Shown here in pieces: positions 17,143 to 25,825 of a DNA stretch of 64,000 nt. Origin of the DNA: Roseibium porphyridii. GTDB lineage: Bacteria > Pseudomonadota > Alphaproteobacteria > Rhizobiales > Stappiaceae. The stretch spans positions 476,001 through 540,000 of the forward strand of contig NZ_CP120863.1 in assembly GCF_026191725.2 (NCBI RefSeq), written 5' to 3'. Every line of letters starts with the position of its first letter. Positions within the stretch are counted from its first letter, which is position 1. Both the position numbers and the translations under genes were made by a program. Under the pieces are notes generated by a model, which was not told the origin of the DNA, searched no databases, and saw only the letters and a list, made by a program, of their open reading frames with translations.

Positions 17143-17709
17143 ATGCCGGTTGATGATGCCGGACTTGGCCCGGGCCGCATGGTTTTGGTTGTTGGACCGA
17201 GCGGAGCCGGAAAAGACACGCTTATGGCGGCCCTCCATGAGCGGTTGAAGTTCAGAAGTGATGTGGTGTTTGCGCGTCGCGCCATTACACGTGACGCAGA
17301 CCCGGAGGCGGAAGACCACGATACGCTCAGTCGGGATGAATTCGAACGACTTGCCGAGAGGCAGGAGGTTGCCCTTTCCTGGGAAGCGCACGGTCTGGGC
17401 TATGTCATTCCGAAATCCTATGATGCGGCCATCGACATGGGAGTGACGGTGATTGCCAATGGATCACGGAAAGTTCTTGAGCGGGCGGCGCAAAAGTATC
17501 AATCGGCTATCGTTCTTCTGATTACGGCTCCAATTGAAGTGCTTGCCGAGCGTCTGTCCGCCCGTGGGCGGGAAACCAAAGATGACATCAGGCGACGGCT
17601 TCAAAGGGCTGATCTGGAGCCGGACCAGGTTGCGAACCTGGTCAGAATTGAAAACACGGGTACAGTCGAAGATGGTGTTGCAGCAATGATGAAAGCGCTG
17701 GGCTACTAG
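17143..17709 (+). CDS. phnN: Ribose 1,5-bisphosphate phosphokinase PhnN
   Basis: A 188-residue guanylate-kinase-like enzyme that phosphorylates ribose 1,5-bisphosphate to PRPP, feeding the C-P lyase product into nucleotide synthesis. Walker A is GPSGAGKDT, followed by FARRAITRDADPEAEDHDTLS and a C-terminal RGRETKDDIRRRLQRA. I choose ATG at 17143, right after the phnM stop, rather than a start inside phnM. No clear terminator follows; this is the last recognisable phn gene. Confidence 0.92.
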   Translation: MPVDDAGLGPGRMVLVVGPSGAGKDTLMAALHERLKFRSDVVFARRAITRDADPEAEDHDTLSRDEFERLAERQEVALSWEAHGLGYVIPKSYDAAIDMGVTVIANGSRKVLERAAQKYQSAIVLLITAPIEVLAERLSARGRETKDDIRRRLQRADLEPDQVANLVRIENTGTVEDGVAAMMKALGY

Positions 17710-17992
17710 GCGCGGTCGGGCTGCACAATCGGGGGACGGCAATTGCCGCAGCTTCCTTGACTCCTTCCAACGTTTCAGGCATAGACCCGCCAACTCCATT
17801 TGAGTGACTGAAATTCGAACTGCCGACCGGGACCCGCACAGGTGTAAAGAGAGCCCGGAGGTTAACACCCGACAGCGCGTTGCGCCCTCGGGTGCTAAAC
17901 TGCTTTGCATGGCTCGAACTGTTTGGATTTGTGTACCGGTTGCCCATATGGATCGGGAGTTCTCCCGAAACTGACGAGTTTAAGGACCACTG

Positions 17993-19540
17993 ATGTTTGA
18001 AAGCCTGTCCGATCGATTAAGCGGAATTTTCGACAAGCTCACGGGCCGTGGTGCGTTGTCCGAAAACGACGTCAATGAAGCGCTGCGCGAAATTCGCCGT
18101 GCGCTGATTGAAGCCGATGTCGCGTTGCCGATCGTTCGCTCCTTTACCGACAAGGTTCGCAACCGGGCTGTCGGCGCGGAAGTGGTAAAGTCCGTCACGC
18201 CTGGCCAGATGGTCGTGAAGATTGTGCACGATCAGCTGATTGAGATGCTCGGCGAAGAAGGGCAACCGATCGATCTCAATGCGCCCGCGCCGGTCGCAAT
18301 CATGATGGTCGGTCTGCAAGGTTCAGGTAAAACGACCACGACTGCAAAGATTGCCCGGCGGATGACCCTGCGCGACAAGCGCCGTGTCCTGATGGCATCG
18401 CTTGATACCCGCCGTCCGGCGGCTCAGGAGCAGCTGAAGGTTCTTGGTGAGCAGAACGAGATCGACACGTTGCCGATCATCGAAGGCCAGGGCCCTGTTG
18501 AGATCGCCAATCGAGCCATGTCGGCTGCAAAGCTTGGCGGTTATGACGTTGTCCTGCTCGATACTGCCGGCCGCATTCATATCGATGAGCCGCTGATGGT
18601 CGAGATGGCGGAAGTCAAATCCGCAGCTCAGCCTCACGAAATACTGCTTGTAGCCGATTCCCTGACTGGTCAGGACGCCGTTAATCTGGCCAAGAATTTC
18701 GACGAACGGGTCGGCATCACCGGTATTGCGCTGACACGTATGGACGGTGATGGTCGCGGCGGTGCGGCCTTGTCCATGCAGGCGGTTACGGGCAAACCGG
18801 TCAAGTTGATCGGTACCGGTGAAAAATCCGACGCTCTTGAAGACTTTCACCCGAAACGTATCGCCGACCGTATTCTGGGCATGGGCGACATCGTCTCGCT
18901 GGTGGAAAAGGCGGCCGAGGCCATCGACGCGGAAAAAGCCGCCAAGATGGCCAAGAAGATGCAGAAGGGTCATTTCGACCTGGACGATCTTGCCGAACAG
19001 CTGAAGCAGATGGAAAAACTTGGCGGTATGTCCGGAATGATGGGCATGCTTCCCGGTGTCGGCAAAATGAAAAAGCAGATCGAAGCGGCCAACATCGACG
19101 ACAAGATGTTCAAGCGGCAGGTTGCGATCATTCAATCAATGACACCGACGGAACGGCAGAAGCCTGATCTGCTGAAAGCCAGCCGTAAAAAACGTATTGC
19201 CGCAGGCTCCGGCGTTCAGGTAGCTGACGTCAACAAACTCCTGAAGATGCATCGCCAGATGGCGGACATGATGAAGAAGATGGGCAAGGGCAAAGGCATG
19301 CTGGGCAAGCTGATGGGCGGCATGGGCGGCGGAATGCCCGATGTCGATCCGAAGCAGCTTGAGGAAATGGCCAAATCCGGTCAATTGCCGGGTGGCATGG
19401 AGCTGCCCAAGGGACTGCCCGGTGGCATGCCTGGCGGTCTGGGCGGTGCCGGACTGCCCCCCGGTATGCCGGGCCTGCCTGGTCTGGGTGGCCCGAAGCT
19501 GCCCGGATTGCCGGGAATGGGTAAGGGCAAAAAGCGATGA
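17993..19540 (+). CDS. ffh: Signal recognition particle protein Ffh
   Basis: A 515-residue SRP GTPase that binds signal sequences and SRP RNA for co-translational targeting. N domain to about residue 90, then the G domain with GLQGSGKTTTTAKIA, DTRRPAAQEQL, DTAGR and TRMDGDGRGGAAL, and a Met-rich M domain from about residue 325 (GGMSGMMGMLPG). The C-terminus is an unusually long Gly/Met/Pro-rich tail (GGMPGGLGGAGLPPGMPG), common in alphaproteobacteria. Its stop overlaps the chorismate mutase gene (ATGA). Confidence 0.97.
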   Translation: MFESLSDRLSGIFDKLTGRGALSENDVNEALREIRRALIEADVALPIVRSFTDKVRNRAVGAEVVKSVTPGQMVVKIVHDQLIEMLGEEGQPIDLNAPAPVAIMMVGLQGSGKTTTTAKIARRMTLRDKRRVLMASLDTRRPAAQEQLKVLGEQNEIDTLPIIEGQGPVEIANRAMSAAKLGGYDVVLLDTAGRIHIDEPLMVEMAEVKSAAQPHEILLVADSLTGQDAVNLAKNFDERVGITGIALTRMDGDGRGGAALSMQAVTGKPVKLIGTGEKSDALEDFHPKRIADRILGMGDIVSLVEKAAEAIDAEKAAKMAKKMQKGHFDLDDLAEQLKQMEKLGGMSGMMGMLPGVGKMKKQIEAANIDDKMFKRQVAIIQSMTPTERQKPDLLKASRKKRIAAGSGVQVADVNKLLKMHRQMADMMKKMGKGKGMLGKLMGGMGGGMPDVDPKQLEEMAKSGQLPGGMELPKGLPGGMPGGLGGAGLPPGMPGLPGLGGPKLPGLPGMGKGKKR

Positions 19541-19860
19541 GCGAAGCTGAAACACGGCTCGCAGAGAGCGAAGCGCTTGGTGAGTTGAAATCACTCAGAG
19601 CCTCTATCGACAACATCGATGCAGCGCTCATTCACATGCTCGCAGAGCGGTTCAAATGCACCCAGAAAGTGGGTGTACTGAAAGCCACAAACGACCTGCC
19701 GCCGGCTGATCCGGCGCGGGAAAAGATTCAGATCGAGCGGCTGAGGCAACTGGCCGGCGACGCCAATCTCGATCCTGATTTTGCCGAGAAACTGCTGAAC
19801 TTCATCGTTCGCGAAGTGATCCGGCACCATGAAGCCATTGCCGCGAAAGCCGGCAGCTAG
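19537..19860 (+). CDS. Chorismate mutase (AroQ type)
   Basis: A 107-residue all-helical chorismate mutase converting chorismate to prephenate. The core reads [34 protein letters not shown] with the conserved R, D and K positions, then a second helix set ending [14 protein letters not shown]. It overlaps ffh by four bases and precedes rpsP by 17 bases, an arrangement usual in Hyphomicrobiales, where a biosynthetic gene sits inside the translation operon. Confidence 0.92.
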   Translation: MSEAETRLAESEALGELKSLRASIDNIDAALIHMLAERFKCTQKVGVLKATNDLPPADPAREKIQIERLRQLAGDANLDPDFAEKLLNFIVREVIRHHEAIAAKAGS

Positions 19861-19877
19861 AAACTGGAGAAATAAAA

Positions 19878-20282
19878 ATGGCTACGAAAATTCGCCTGGC
19901 ACGCGGCGGTTCCAAGAAGCGCCCGTATTACCGTATCGTTGTTGCAGATATCCGCTCCCCGCGTGATGGCCGCTTCATTGAAAAAGTTGGTTCTTACGAC
20001 CCGATGCTGCCGAAGGATTCCGAAGAGCGCGTCAATTTGAATGTCGAGCGCATTCAATACTGGCTCGACAACGGTGCAAAGCCGACGGACCGCGTACACC
20101 GTTTCCTGGATGCTGCCGGTCTTTTGAAACGCGAAGCACGCAACAACCCGAAAAAAGCTGAGCCGGGTGCAAAGGCGAAAGAGCGTCTGGAAGCCAAGCG
20201 CATGGCCGAAGAAGAAGCCGCTGCAGCGGCTGCTGAGCCGGCAGCTGAAGAAGCAGCAACTGAAGAAGCTGCTGCTGAATAA
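19878..20282 (+). CDS. rpsP: 30S ribosomal protein S16
   Basis: Begins [24 protein letters not shown], the S16 hallmark, with the canonical domain over about the first 85 residues. At 134 residues it is much longer than E. coli S16 (82); the extra C-terminus is Lys/Arg then Ala/Glu-rich ([19 protein letters not shown]). Such tails are frequent in alphaproteobacteria and of unknown function. A good AGGAG-like site (CTGGAGA) precedes the ATG. Confidence 0.97.
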   Translation: MATKIRLARGGSKKRPYYRIVVADIRSPRDGRFIEKVGSYDPMLPKDSEERVNLNVERIQYWLDNGAKPTDRVHRFLDAAGLLKREARNNPKKAEPGAKAKERLEAKRMAEEEAAAAAAEPAAEEAATEEAAAE

Positions 20283-20329
20283 GCAATGATGTTTAAGCGC
20301 ACCGGTCTTGCCGCTGGAGGTCTTTTGAC

Positions 20330-20884
20330 ATGACTTCGTCTGAAGATCAGAAGATCCTCCTTGCAAAGATCGGTGCAGCTCATGGCATTCGCGGGGAAGT
20401 GCGGGTCAAGCCTTTTGGTGATGACCCGCTCTCCTTCACCGACTATGGGGTTCTGACCACAAAAGACGGGAAACGGTCGTTTGAGGTCAATAAAGCGCGT
20501 GTGCAAAAGACGGTCGTGATTACCAGCTTCAAGGGCGTCACTGATCGCAATCAGGCGGAAGCGTTGAACGGCGTCGAACTCTATGTCGACCGCGACCAGC
20601 TTCCCGAGACTGATGACGATGAATTCTACTATTCAGATTTAAATGGCTTGACGGTGCTGGATCAGGGCAATGAGGTCCTGGGCAAGATCGTTGCGGTGCA
20701 GGATTTCGGTGCCGGTGATCTGCTCGAGATTCGTCCTAAGCGTGGCCGAACGTTTTACGTGCCCTTCACGAAGGACTTTGTGCCTGAAATCGACCTCACC
20801 AATGGCAAGGTTCTTCTTGACTTGCCTGAAGACTATTTTTCCGAAGGAACGCCTGAGCCTTCAGAAGGCGCACCTGACAGGTAA
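20330..20884 (+). CDS. rimM: Ribosome maturation factor RimM
   Basis: A 184-residue 16S processing factor acting on the 30S head with S19. It has the two-domain pattern: ILLAKIGAAHGIRGEVRVKPFGDDP in the N-terminal barrel and EFYYSDLNGLTVLDQGNEVLGKI plus YVPFTKDFVPEIDLTNGKVLLDLPEDYF in the PRC-barrel. The ATG follows a GGAGG-containing site. Its last 52 bases overlap the 3' end of an antisense VanZ-like gene. Confidence 0.95.
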   Translation: MTSSEDQKILLAKIGAAHGIRGEVRVKPFGDDPLSFTDYGVLTTKDGKRSFEVNKARVQKTVVITSFKGVTDRNQAEALNGVELYVDRDQLPETDDDEFYYSDLNGLTVLDQGNEVLGKIVAVQDFGAGDLLEIRPKRGRTFYVPFTKDFVPEIDLTNGKVLLDLPEDYFSEGTPEPSEGAPDR

Positions 20885-21351
20885 CGCGTCGGGACCGGTT
20901 CTAGACCCATACCACTGAAATCAAGTTCTTCCGGAGTGTCCTTGACGGCCTGCCGTGCCTCGGACCGGATAAGGGCAATCAACGCAACAACCAGGGTCAC
21001 GCCAATACCATTGGCGAACGCGTCAGGAAGCGACATTTCGTGATGCGGTAAAAACCCTTGAACCACTTCTCCTGCCAAACCCATGGCAAAGGCGACAACG
21101 GCCGATATCCGCAAGCGACAACAAAACAGTGCATGGATGGAAAGGGTCAGTAACGCGAAGAAGCCGATATGGATGACCTTGTCATAGGGATGGCTGACGC
21201 CGGTGTTGAACACCAGTCCTACAAGCACACCGAAGCTGATCAGGATGACCAGCGGCAACAAACGGCTCATGGAGATATCAAGATAATGCCGGTCAATCCG
21301 GTCCTGCACGAACGCCGGTAGTTTGAAACGGAAGACTGGAAACCTGACCAC
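20833..21351 (-). CDS. VanZ-like membrane protein, antisense between rimM and trmD
   Basis: A 172-residue protein with four hydrophobic segments and the VanZ pattern: DKVIHIGFFALLTL near residue 57, a GEVVQGFLPHHEMSLPDAFANGIGV stretch, and a hydrophilic tail. VanZ-like proteins are membrane proteins of uncertain role, linked to teicoplanin resistance in some Gram-positives. The frame could also start at an internal ATG (21270). The gene reads against the conserved rimM-trmD operon and shares 52 bases with rimM's 3' end, an unusual insertion that splits the operon. Confidence 0.8.
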   Translation of the reverse strand: MVRFPVFRFKLPAFVQDRIDRHYLDISMSRLLPLVILISFGVLVGLVFNTGVSHPYDKVIHIGFFALLTLSIHALFCCRLRISAVVAFAMGLAGEVVQGFLPHHEMSLPDAFANGIGVTLVVALIALIRSEARQAVKDTPEELDFSGMGLEPVPTRYLSGAPSEGSGVPSEK

Positions 21352-21440
21352 CTTGGGACACCTGACTGAAACGCACTTGCCACACGATGGGCCGTACCCT
21401 AATCAGTGCTTCCTTCAGGTTAAGAACCTGTAAGGGTGCG

Positions 21441-21469
21441 TTGACTTTTTTTGTTATGGTTAACCTATT
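21441..21469 (+). promoter_or_regulatory. Candidate promoter for trmD
   Basis: TTGACT at 21441 and CCTATT at 21464 are spaced by 17 bases, 62 bases before the trmD ATG. It fits a need for a separate promoter, since the VanZ-like gene reads the other way between rimM and trmD. Confidence 0.35.
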
Positions 21470-21530
21470 CCTAACTGCACAGATATCGGCGATGTAACCC
21501 GGCCGGAAAAGCACTGAAAGACGAAGCGCA

Positions 21531-22241
21531 ATGGCGTTCAAGGCGACACTGTTGACCCTTTACCCGGACATGTTTCCAGGCCCGCTTGGCCACAGCTTGT
21601 CTGGTAGAGCTTTGGAAAAGGACCTTTGGAACCTTGAGACACGCCAGATCCGGGACTTTGCAACAGATAAACATCGCTCAGTAGATGACACGCCTGCTGG
21701 CGGTGGTGCTGGAATGGTTCTGCGTGCAGACATTCTGGCAAAGGCGATCGATGCCGCAGCGTCTTCCGAAGACCCGCGTCCACGAATATTGATGAGCCCG
21801 CGCGGACTTCCCTTCACGCAGGAACGCGCCCACGAGCTGGCCGCCGGGCCCGGCGCAATTATCATCTGTGGTCGTTTTGAAGGTGTTGATCAACGTGTGA
21901 TCGACGGGCGGGATCTCGAAGAGGTTTCAATAGGCGATTACATACTGTCGGGCGGCGAGATCGGTGCGATCACGATGCTGGACGCGATTATCCGGCTGAT
22001 CCCCGGTGTCATGGGGAATATGGAAAGTGCAGATACGGAAAGCTTCGAAACCGGGCTTTTGGAGCACCCGCACTATACGCGCCCTGCGGAATTTGAAGGA
22101 CGTGCCATTCCAGAAGTTCTGACTTCGGGAAATCACAAGAAAATCCATGACTGGCGCATGGCCGAAGCAGAGCGCCTCACCCGTGAACGCAGACCGGATC
22201 TATGGGATGCCTATATGGCGGATGAAGATGACGTGGATTGA
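21531..22241 (+). CDS. trmD: tRNA (guanine-N1)-methyltransferase TrmD
   Basis: A 236-residue SPOUT methyltransferase that makes m1G37 in tRNAs. Visible family blocks are [80 protein letters not shown] and [16 protein letters not shown], which together form the trefoil knot. In this window it is separated from rimM by an antisense gene and from rplS by 311 bases, although the order rpsP-rimM-trmD-rplS is conserved. Confidence 0.97.
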   Translation: MAFKATLLTLYPDMFPGPLGHSLSGRALEKDLWNLETRQIRDFATDKHRSVDDTPAGGGAGMVLRADILAKAIDAAASSEDPRPRILMSPRGLPFTQERAHELAAGPGAIIICGRFEGVDQRVIDGRDLEEVSIGDYILSGGEIGAITMLDAIIRLIPGVMGNMESADTESFETGLLEHPHYTRPAEFEGRAIPEVLTSGNHKKIHDWRMAEAERLTRERRPDLWDAYMADEDDVD

Positions 22242-22552
22242 GTGCTCGAATGTGCCCGGGGAGGTCGTAGCCGAACCAAATACGTCAATTGACGGCAAAC
22301 CTCAGATTAAGAAGCCCATTTTTGCATATTCTCTAATGACATTTTGCGAGATTTCCTGTATACGCCCGCGATGTTGGAAGAGGCATGACCATCCTGATAG
22401 GGGGCGTGTTTCCTGAATTGCTTCTCCTGAGACGCAAATACTCAGAAAATTCCGGCAGATAATGCACCATGGCCCAAAGTCGGTGAACCCGTTTCCGGCC
22501 TTAGAACCGGACAGCGCTCTGACCGCTTTGTAAATGAAAAGGGAAAAATGCC
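22242..22552. other. Intergenic region trmD-rplS
   Basis: About 310 bases without a convincing gene. The last part before rplS includes an imperfect GGTGAACCCGTTTCCGG/CCGG-rich segment that could form a leader structure, but I cannot assign it to a known ribosomal-protein leader. A promoter for rplS is likely somewhere here. Confidence 0.4.
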
Positions 22553-23023
22553 ATGAACATCATCGAACAGCTTAATGCTGAAGAAATGGCGAAAATTGAA
22601 GAGCAGCGCAAACTGCCGGAATTTTCTCCAGGTGATACCGTTCGCGTCAATGTGAAGGTCACCGAAGGTAACCGGACACGTACACAGGCTTACGAAGGTG
22701 TCTGCATCGCCCGTTCCGGCGGCGGCATCAACGAGAGCTTCACGGTTCGCAAGATTTCTTACGGTGAAGGCGTAGAGCGTGTCTTCCCGATCTACTCTCC
22801 GATGCTTGAAGGCGTGGAAGTTGTCCGCCGCGGTAAAGTGCGCCGCGCGAAGCTTTACTATCTGCGCGACCGTCGTGGTAAGTCTGCACGCATCACCGAA
22901 AACACCAATGTTCGCTCCAAGCGCCTCAACGAGGAGCAGCGCGCTGAAGCTGCTGCTGCAAAAGTTGCCAAGGCAGAAGCGAAAAAGGCCGAAGCAGAAG
23001 CAGCTGAAAACGCTGCAGAATAA
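22553..23023 (+). CDS. rplS: 50S ribosomal protein L19
   Basis: A 156-residue L19. The core ([73 protein letters not shown]) is standard and lies at the 30S-50S interface. E. coli L19 has 115 residues; here the C-terminus adds about 35 residues rich in Ala, Glu and Lys, parallel to the tail of S16 in the same cluster. A clear rho-independent terminator follows. Confidence 0.97.
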   Translation: MNIIEQLNAEEMAKIEEQRKLPEFSPGDTVRVNVKVTEGNRTRTQAYEGVCIARSGGGINESFTVRKISYGEGVERVFPIYSPMLEGVEVVRRGKVRRAKLYYLRDRRGKSARITENTNVRSKRLNEEQRAEAAAAKVAKAEAKKAEAEAAENAAE

Positions 23024-23328
23024 GCCGATCTGGCTTGAAAACACTTTTTGGAAAGGCGGTCCCAGAGGCCGCCTTTTTTGCAGTCTGGTGATGGCTGACG
23101 ATCTGACGGTCAATCTCAGTTGAATTCAACTCAACTCGGCAATGCTTGACCTTCAAGCAACGCTGCGCCATTCACTAGGGCAACCGGCGCCGTGCAAGGT
23201 GCCAGCAGGCTTTCAAAGCTTGAGTTTACAGGACGCGACTTGAGACTCAGCTGAGTCCGAAGAAACTCCGGAGAGAAACGCTGCCTCATGACAGGCGCGC
23301 ATCTCCGGTCGAAAATGAGGAGAGATCC
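23024..23328. other. Intergenic region rplS-leuC
   Basis: About 305 bases. It contains the rplS terminator (23052-23079) and, upstream of leuC, a perfect 14-base palindrome GACTCAGCTGAGTC at 23244-23257. leuC has a good AGGAGAGA site. No gene is supported. Confidence 0.5.
23052..23079 (+). terminator. Rho-independent terminator after rplS
   Basis: AAAGGCGG and CCGCCTTT pair around a nine-base loop and are followed by a T-run, 28 bases after the rplS stop. Confidence 0.8.
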
Positions 23329-24741
23329 ATGGCTAAGGCACGGACGCTTTACGACAAAATCTGGGACGATCATGCAGTCGATATGCAGCCGGATGGAACT
23401 GGTCTGCTTTATATTGATCGTCATCTGGTGCACGAAGTGACAAGCCCCCAGGCGTTTGAGGGTTTGCGCATGCATGGCCGCAAGGTGCGTCAGCCGCAAA
23501 AGACACTGGCGGTCGTCGACCACAACGTCCCGACCACTGACCGCAGACACGGTATCGACGATCCGGAATCTGCATTGCAGGTCGAAACGCTTGCCAAGAA
23601 CGCCACTGAATTCGGCATCGAATATTATTCAGAACTGGATATGCGCCAGGGCGTTGTTCACATTGTGGGTCCTGAACAGGGCTTTACCCTGCCTGGAATG
23701 ACAATCGTCTGCGGTGACAGCCACACATCAACCCATGGCGCTTTCGGATCTTTGGCGCACGGCATTGGCACATCTGAGGTCGAGCACGTTCTGGCAACGC
23801 AGACACTGATCCAGAAAAAAGCCAAGAACATGCTGGTCAAGGTCGAGGGTGAGATCCCCGAAGGCGTGACCGCCAAGGACATCGTGCTGGCGATTATCGG
23901 CGAGATCGGTACAGCCGGTGGCACGGGCTATGTGATCGAATATGCTGGTGAAGCCATTCGTTCGCTGTCCATGGAAGGCCGGATGACGGTGTGTAACATG
24001 TCCATTGAGGCCGGTGCCCGTGCGGGTCTGATCGCCCCGGACCAGACCACGTTCGACTATATCGACGGCCGGCCGAAAGCTCCCAAGGGAGAGGCCTGGG
24101 AGATGGCGCTGTCCTATTGGAAAACCCTTTATTCCGATGCTGATGCCTATTTCGACAAGGTCGTGGAACTTGACGCTGCCAATCTGCCGCCGATCGTTTC
24201 CTGGGGGTCCTCTCCTGAAGATGTTGTGTCAGTCGAAGGCGTGGTGCCCGATCCAGCCGAAATCGATGACGAAAACCGGCGCGATTCCAAAAAGCGCGCA
24301 CTCGACTACATGGGCCTTGAACCCGGTACAAAGATCACGGACATCAAGATCGATCGGGCCTTTATTGGCTCCTGCACCAATGGTCGGATCGAAGACCTTC
24401 GGGCAGCTGCCGCTGTTATCGGAAATCACAAGGTCGCTTCTCACGTCAATGCCATGGTTGTTCCAGGGTCGGGTCTGGTAAAAGAACAGGCTGAGGAAGA
24501 AGGTCTGGACCTTGTGTTCAAGGAAGCCGGATTTGAGTGGCGCGAGCCAGGCTGTTCCATGTGTCTTGCGATGAACGCGGACAAGTTGAAGCCGGGCGAG
24601 CGTTGCGCGTCGACATCCAACCGGAATTTCGAAGGTCGTCAGGGTCACAAGGGCCGGACGCATCTGGTGTCACCTGCCATGGCTGCAGCGGCTGCGATTG
24701 CAGGTCATTTTGTCGATATCCGGGACTGGACGACGAATTGA
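23329..24741 (+). CDS. leuC: 3-isopropylmalate dehydratase large subunit
   Basis: A 470-residue aconitase-family enzyme of leucine synthesis, interconverting 2- and 3-isopropylmalate with LeuD. It shows [12 protein letters not shown] at the N-terminus, the [14 protein letters not shown] motif, and the iron-sulfur cysteines in [16 protein letters not shown] and [11 protein letters not shown], then [14 protein letters not shown]. Complete and in frame. leuD and leuB are not in the window. A strong terminator follows within 30 bases. Confidence 0.97.
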   Translation: MAKARTLYDKIWDDHAVDMQPDGTGLLYIDRHLVHEVTSPQAFEGLRMHGRKVRQPQKTLAVVDHNVPTTDRRHGIDDPESALQVETLAKNATEFGIEYYSELDMRQGVVHIVGPEQGFTLPGMTIVCGDSHTSTHGAFGSLAHGIGTSEVEHVLATQTLIQKKAKNMLVKVEGEIPEGVTAKDIVLAIIGEIGTAGGTGYVIEYAGEAIRSLSMEGRMTVCNMSIEAGARAGLIAPDQTTFDYIDGRPKAPKGEAWEMALSYWKTLYSDADAYFDKVVELDAANLPPIVSWGSSPEDVVSVEGVVPDPAEIDDENRRDSKKRALDYMGLEPGTKITDIKIDRAFIGSCTNGRIEDLRAAAAVIGNHKVASHVNAMVVPGSGLVKEQAEEEGLDLVFKEAGFEWREPGCSMCLAMNADKLKPGERCASTSNRNFEGRQGHKGRTHLVSPAMAAAAAIAGHFVDIRDWTTN

Positions 24742-25122
24742 TTCGACCAAGATAAAGCAAATCAAGGGCGCCTCCGGGCGCCCTTTTTCGTTTCAAACGT
24801 AGATCTGTCACAATGACGCAGCTGGCGTGGCGTTTGCGCAAATGATTCATAGATTTACGAAAAATCCTTTGACGGAAAACACCTTTCAACAACTGTGACC
24901 GGAATTGAAAAAGGCGGGCTTCACAAGACTGTCACCTCGGCACTACAATACTCCGGTCACATAAGGACATGTTCCGCTGTCCGATTATCCGGGCACAGAA
25001 CAATCCGGCGCGATCAACTTGGTTTCCCGCGCTGACGCGGGAATGCTGGCTGATCGGACTTTAGGAGTTGGAGCGATTTGCCCTGATGAAGGGAGATCGT
25101 TCTAAACGATAAGGAGCGGAGA
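24742..25122. other. Long leader/intergenic region leuC-HNH gene
   Basis: About 380 bases. After the leuC terminator there is a perfect 9-base inverted repeat GTGACCGGA (24895-24903) and TCCGGTCAC (24952-24960), and a short CCCGCG/CGCGGG hairpin near 25026-25043. The rest is noncoding to the HNH gene. A structured leader or small RNA is possible but unproven. Confidence 0.45.
24765..24788 (+). terminator. Rho-independent terminator after leuC
   Basis: GGGCGCC - TCC - GGGCGCCC stem followed by five Ts, about 25 bases downstream of leuC. Confidence 0.8.
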
Positions 25123-25680
25123 GTGACGATAGCGGTTTCCCAGGGAGCCCATCCGGCGTTGGTACTCAATGCAGACTACCGGCCCCTGAGCTACTACCCT
25201 TTGTCCCTGTGGAGTTGGCAGGACACCGTCAAGGCTGTTTTTCTGGATCGGGTGAACATCGTTGCCGAATATGATGCAGCGGTCCGAAGTCCGAGCTTTG
25301 AATTTCGATTGCCCAGTGTTGTCTCGCTCAAGACCTTTGTAAAACCCAGCCGATATCCCGCCTTTACCCGCTTCAACGTCTTCCTCCGCGACAAATTCCA
25401 GTGTCAGTATTGCAGCTCCAAGGAAGAGCTGACATTCGATCACCTCATTCCCCGCTCAAAGGGTGGCCTGACAACCTGGGACAATGTCATCACCGCTTGC
25501 TCCCCCTGCAATTTGCGCAAATCCAACAAGTCGTGCGAACAGCTCAACATGTGGCCGATGCACATGCCGTTTCAGCCGACAATTCAGGACTTGCACAACA
25601 ACGGCCGCGCATTCCCACCCAACTATCTGCACGATAGCTGGCTCGATTTTCTCTATTGGGATACTGAGCTGGAGCCGTGA
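25123..25680 (+). CDS. HNH endonuclease family protein
   Basis: A 185-residue protein with a C-terminal HNH fold: CQYC near residue 94, the HNH motif core TFDHLIPRSKGG, then NVITACSPCNLRKSN, giving two CxxC zinc ligands. The N-terminal part (ALVLNADYRPLSYYPLSLWSWQDTVKAVF) is typical of the widespread bacterial family of stand-alone HNH proteins, conserved in alphaproteobacteria and of unknown target. The start is GTG at 25123, supported by AAGGAG a few bases upstream. Confidence 0.88.
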   Translation: MTIAVSQGAHPALVLNADYRPLSYYPLSLWSWQDTVKAVFLDRVNIVAEYDAAVRSPSFEFRLPSVVSLKTFVKPSRYPAFTRFNVFLRDKFQCQYCSSKEELTFDHLIPRSKGGLTTWDNVITACSPCNLRKSNKSCEQLNMWPMHMPFQPTIQDLHNNGRAFPPNYLHDSWLDFLYWDTELEP

Positions 25681-25825
25681 GAAAAAAGGCAGAAACTATG
25701 GTGTCGAATTGTTTTGTATAAGATTTTTATAATAATGTTAATAGTTTATTCATATTTGCTACAATGACAGTTTAAGAAATTAGGTACTTTTTTGTAGTAC
25801 TGTCTCTTGAAACAATGAGGCAGTC

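Noticed and set aside
17642..17947. Minus-strand frame overlapping the end of phnN
   Set aside because: No family pattern or RBS; contains serine/proline-rich noise sequence.
18323..19135. 270-codon minus-strand frame within ffh
   Set aside because: Complementary to the Met-rich and GTPase regions of ffh; typical antisense frame of GC-rich coding DNA.
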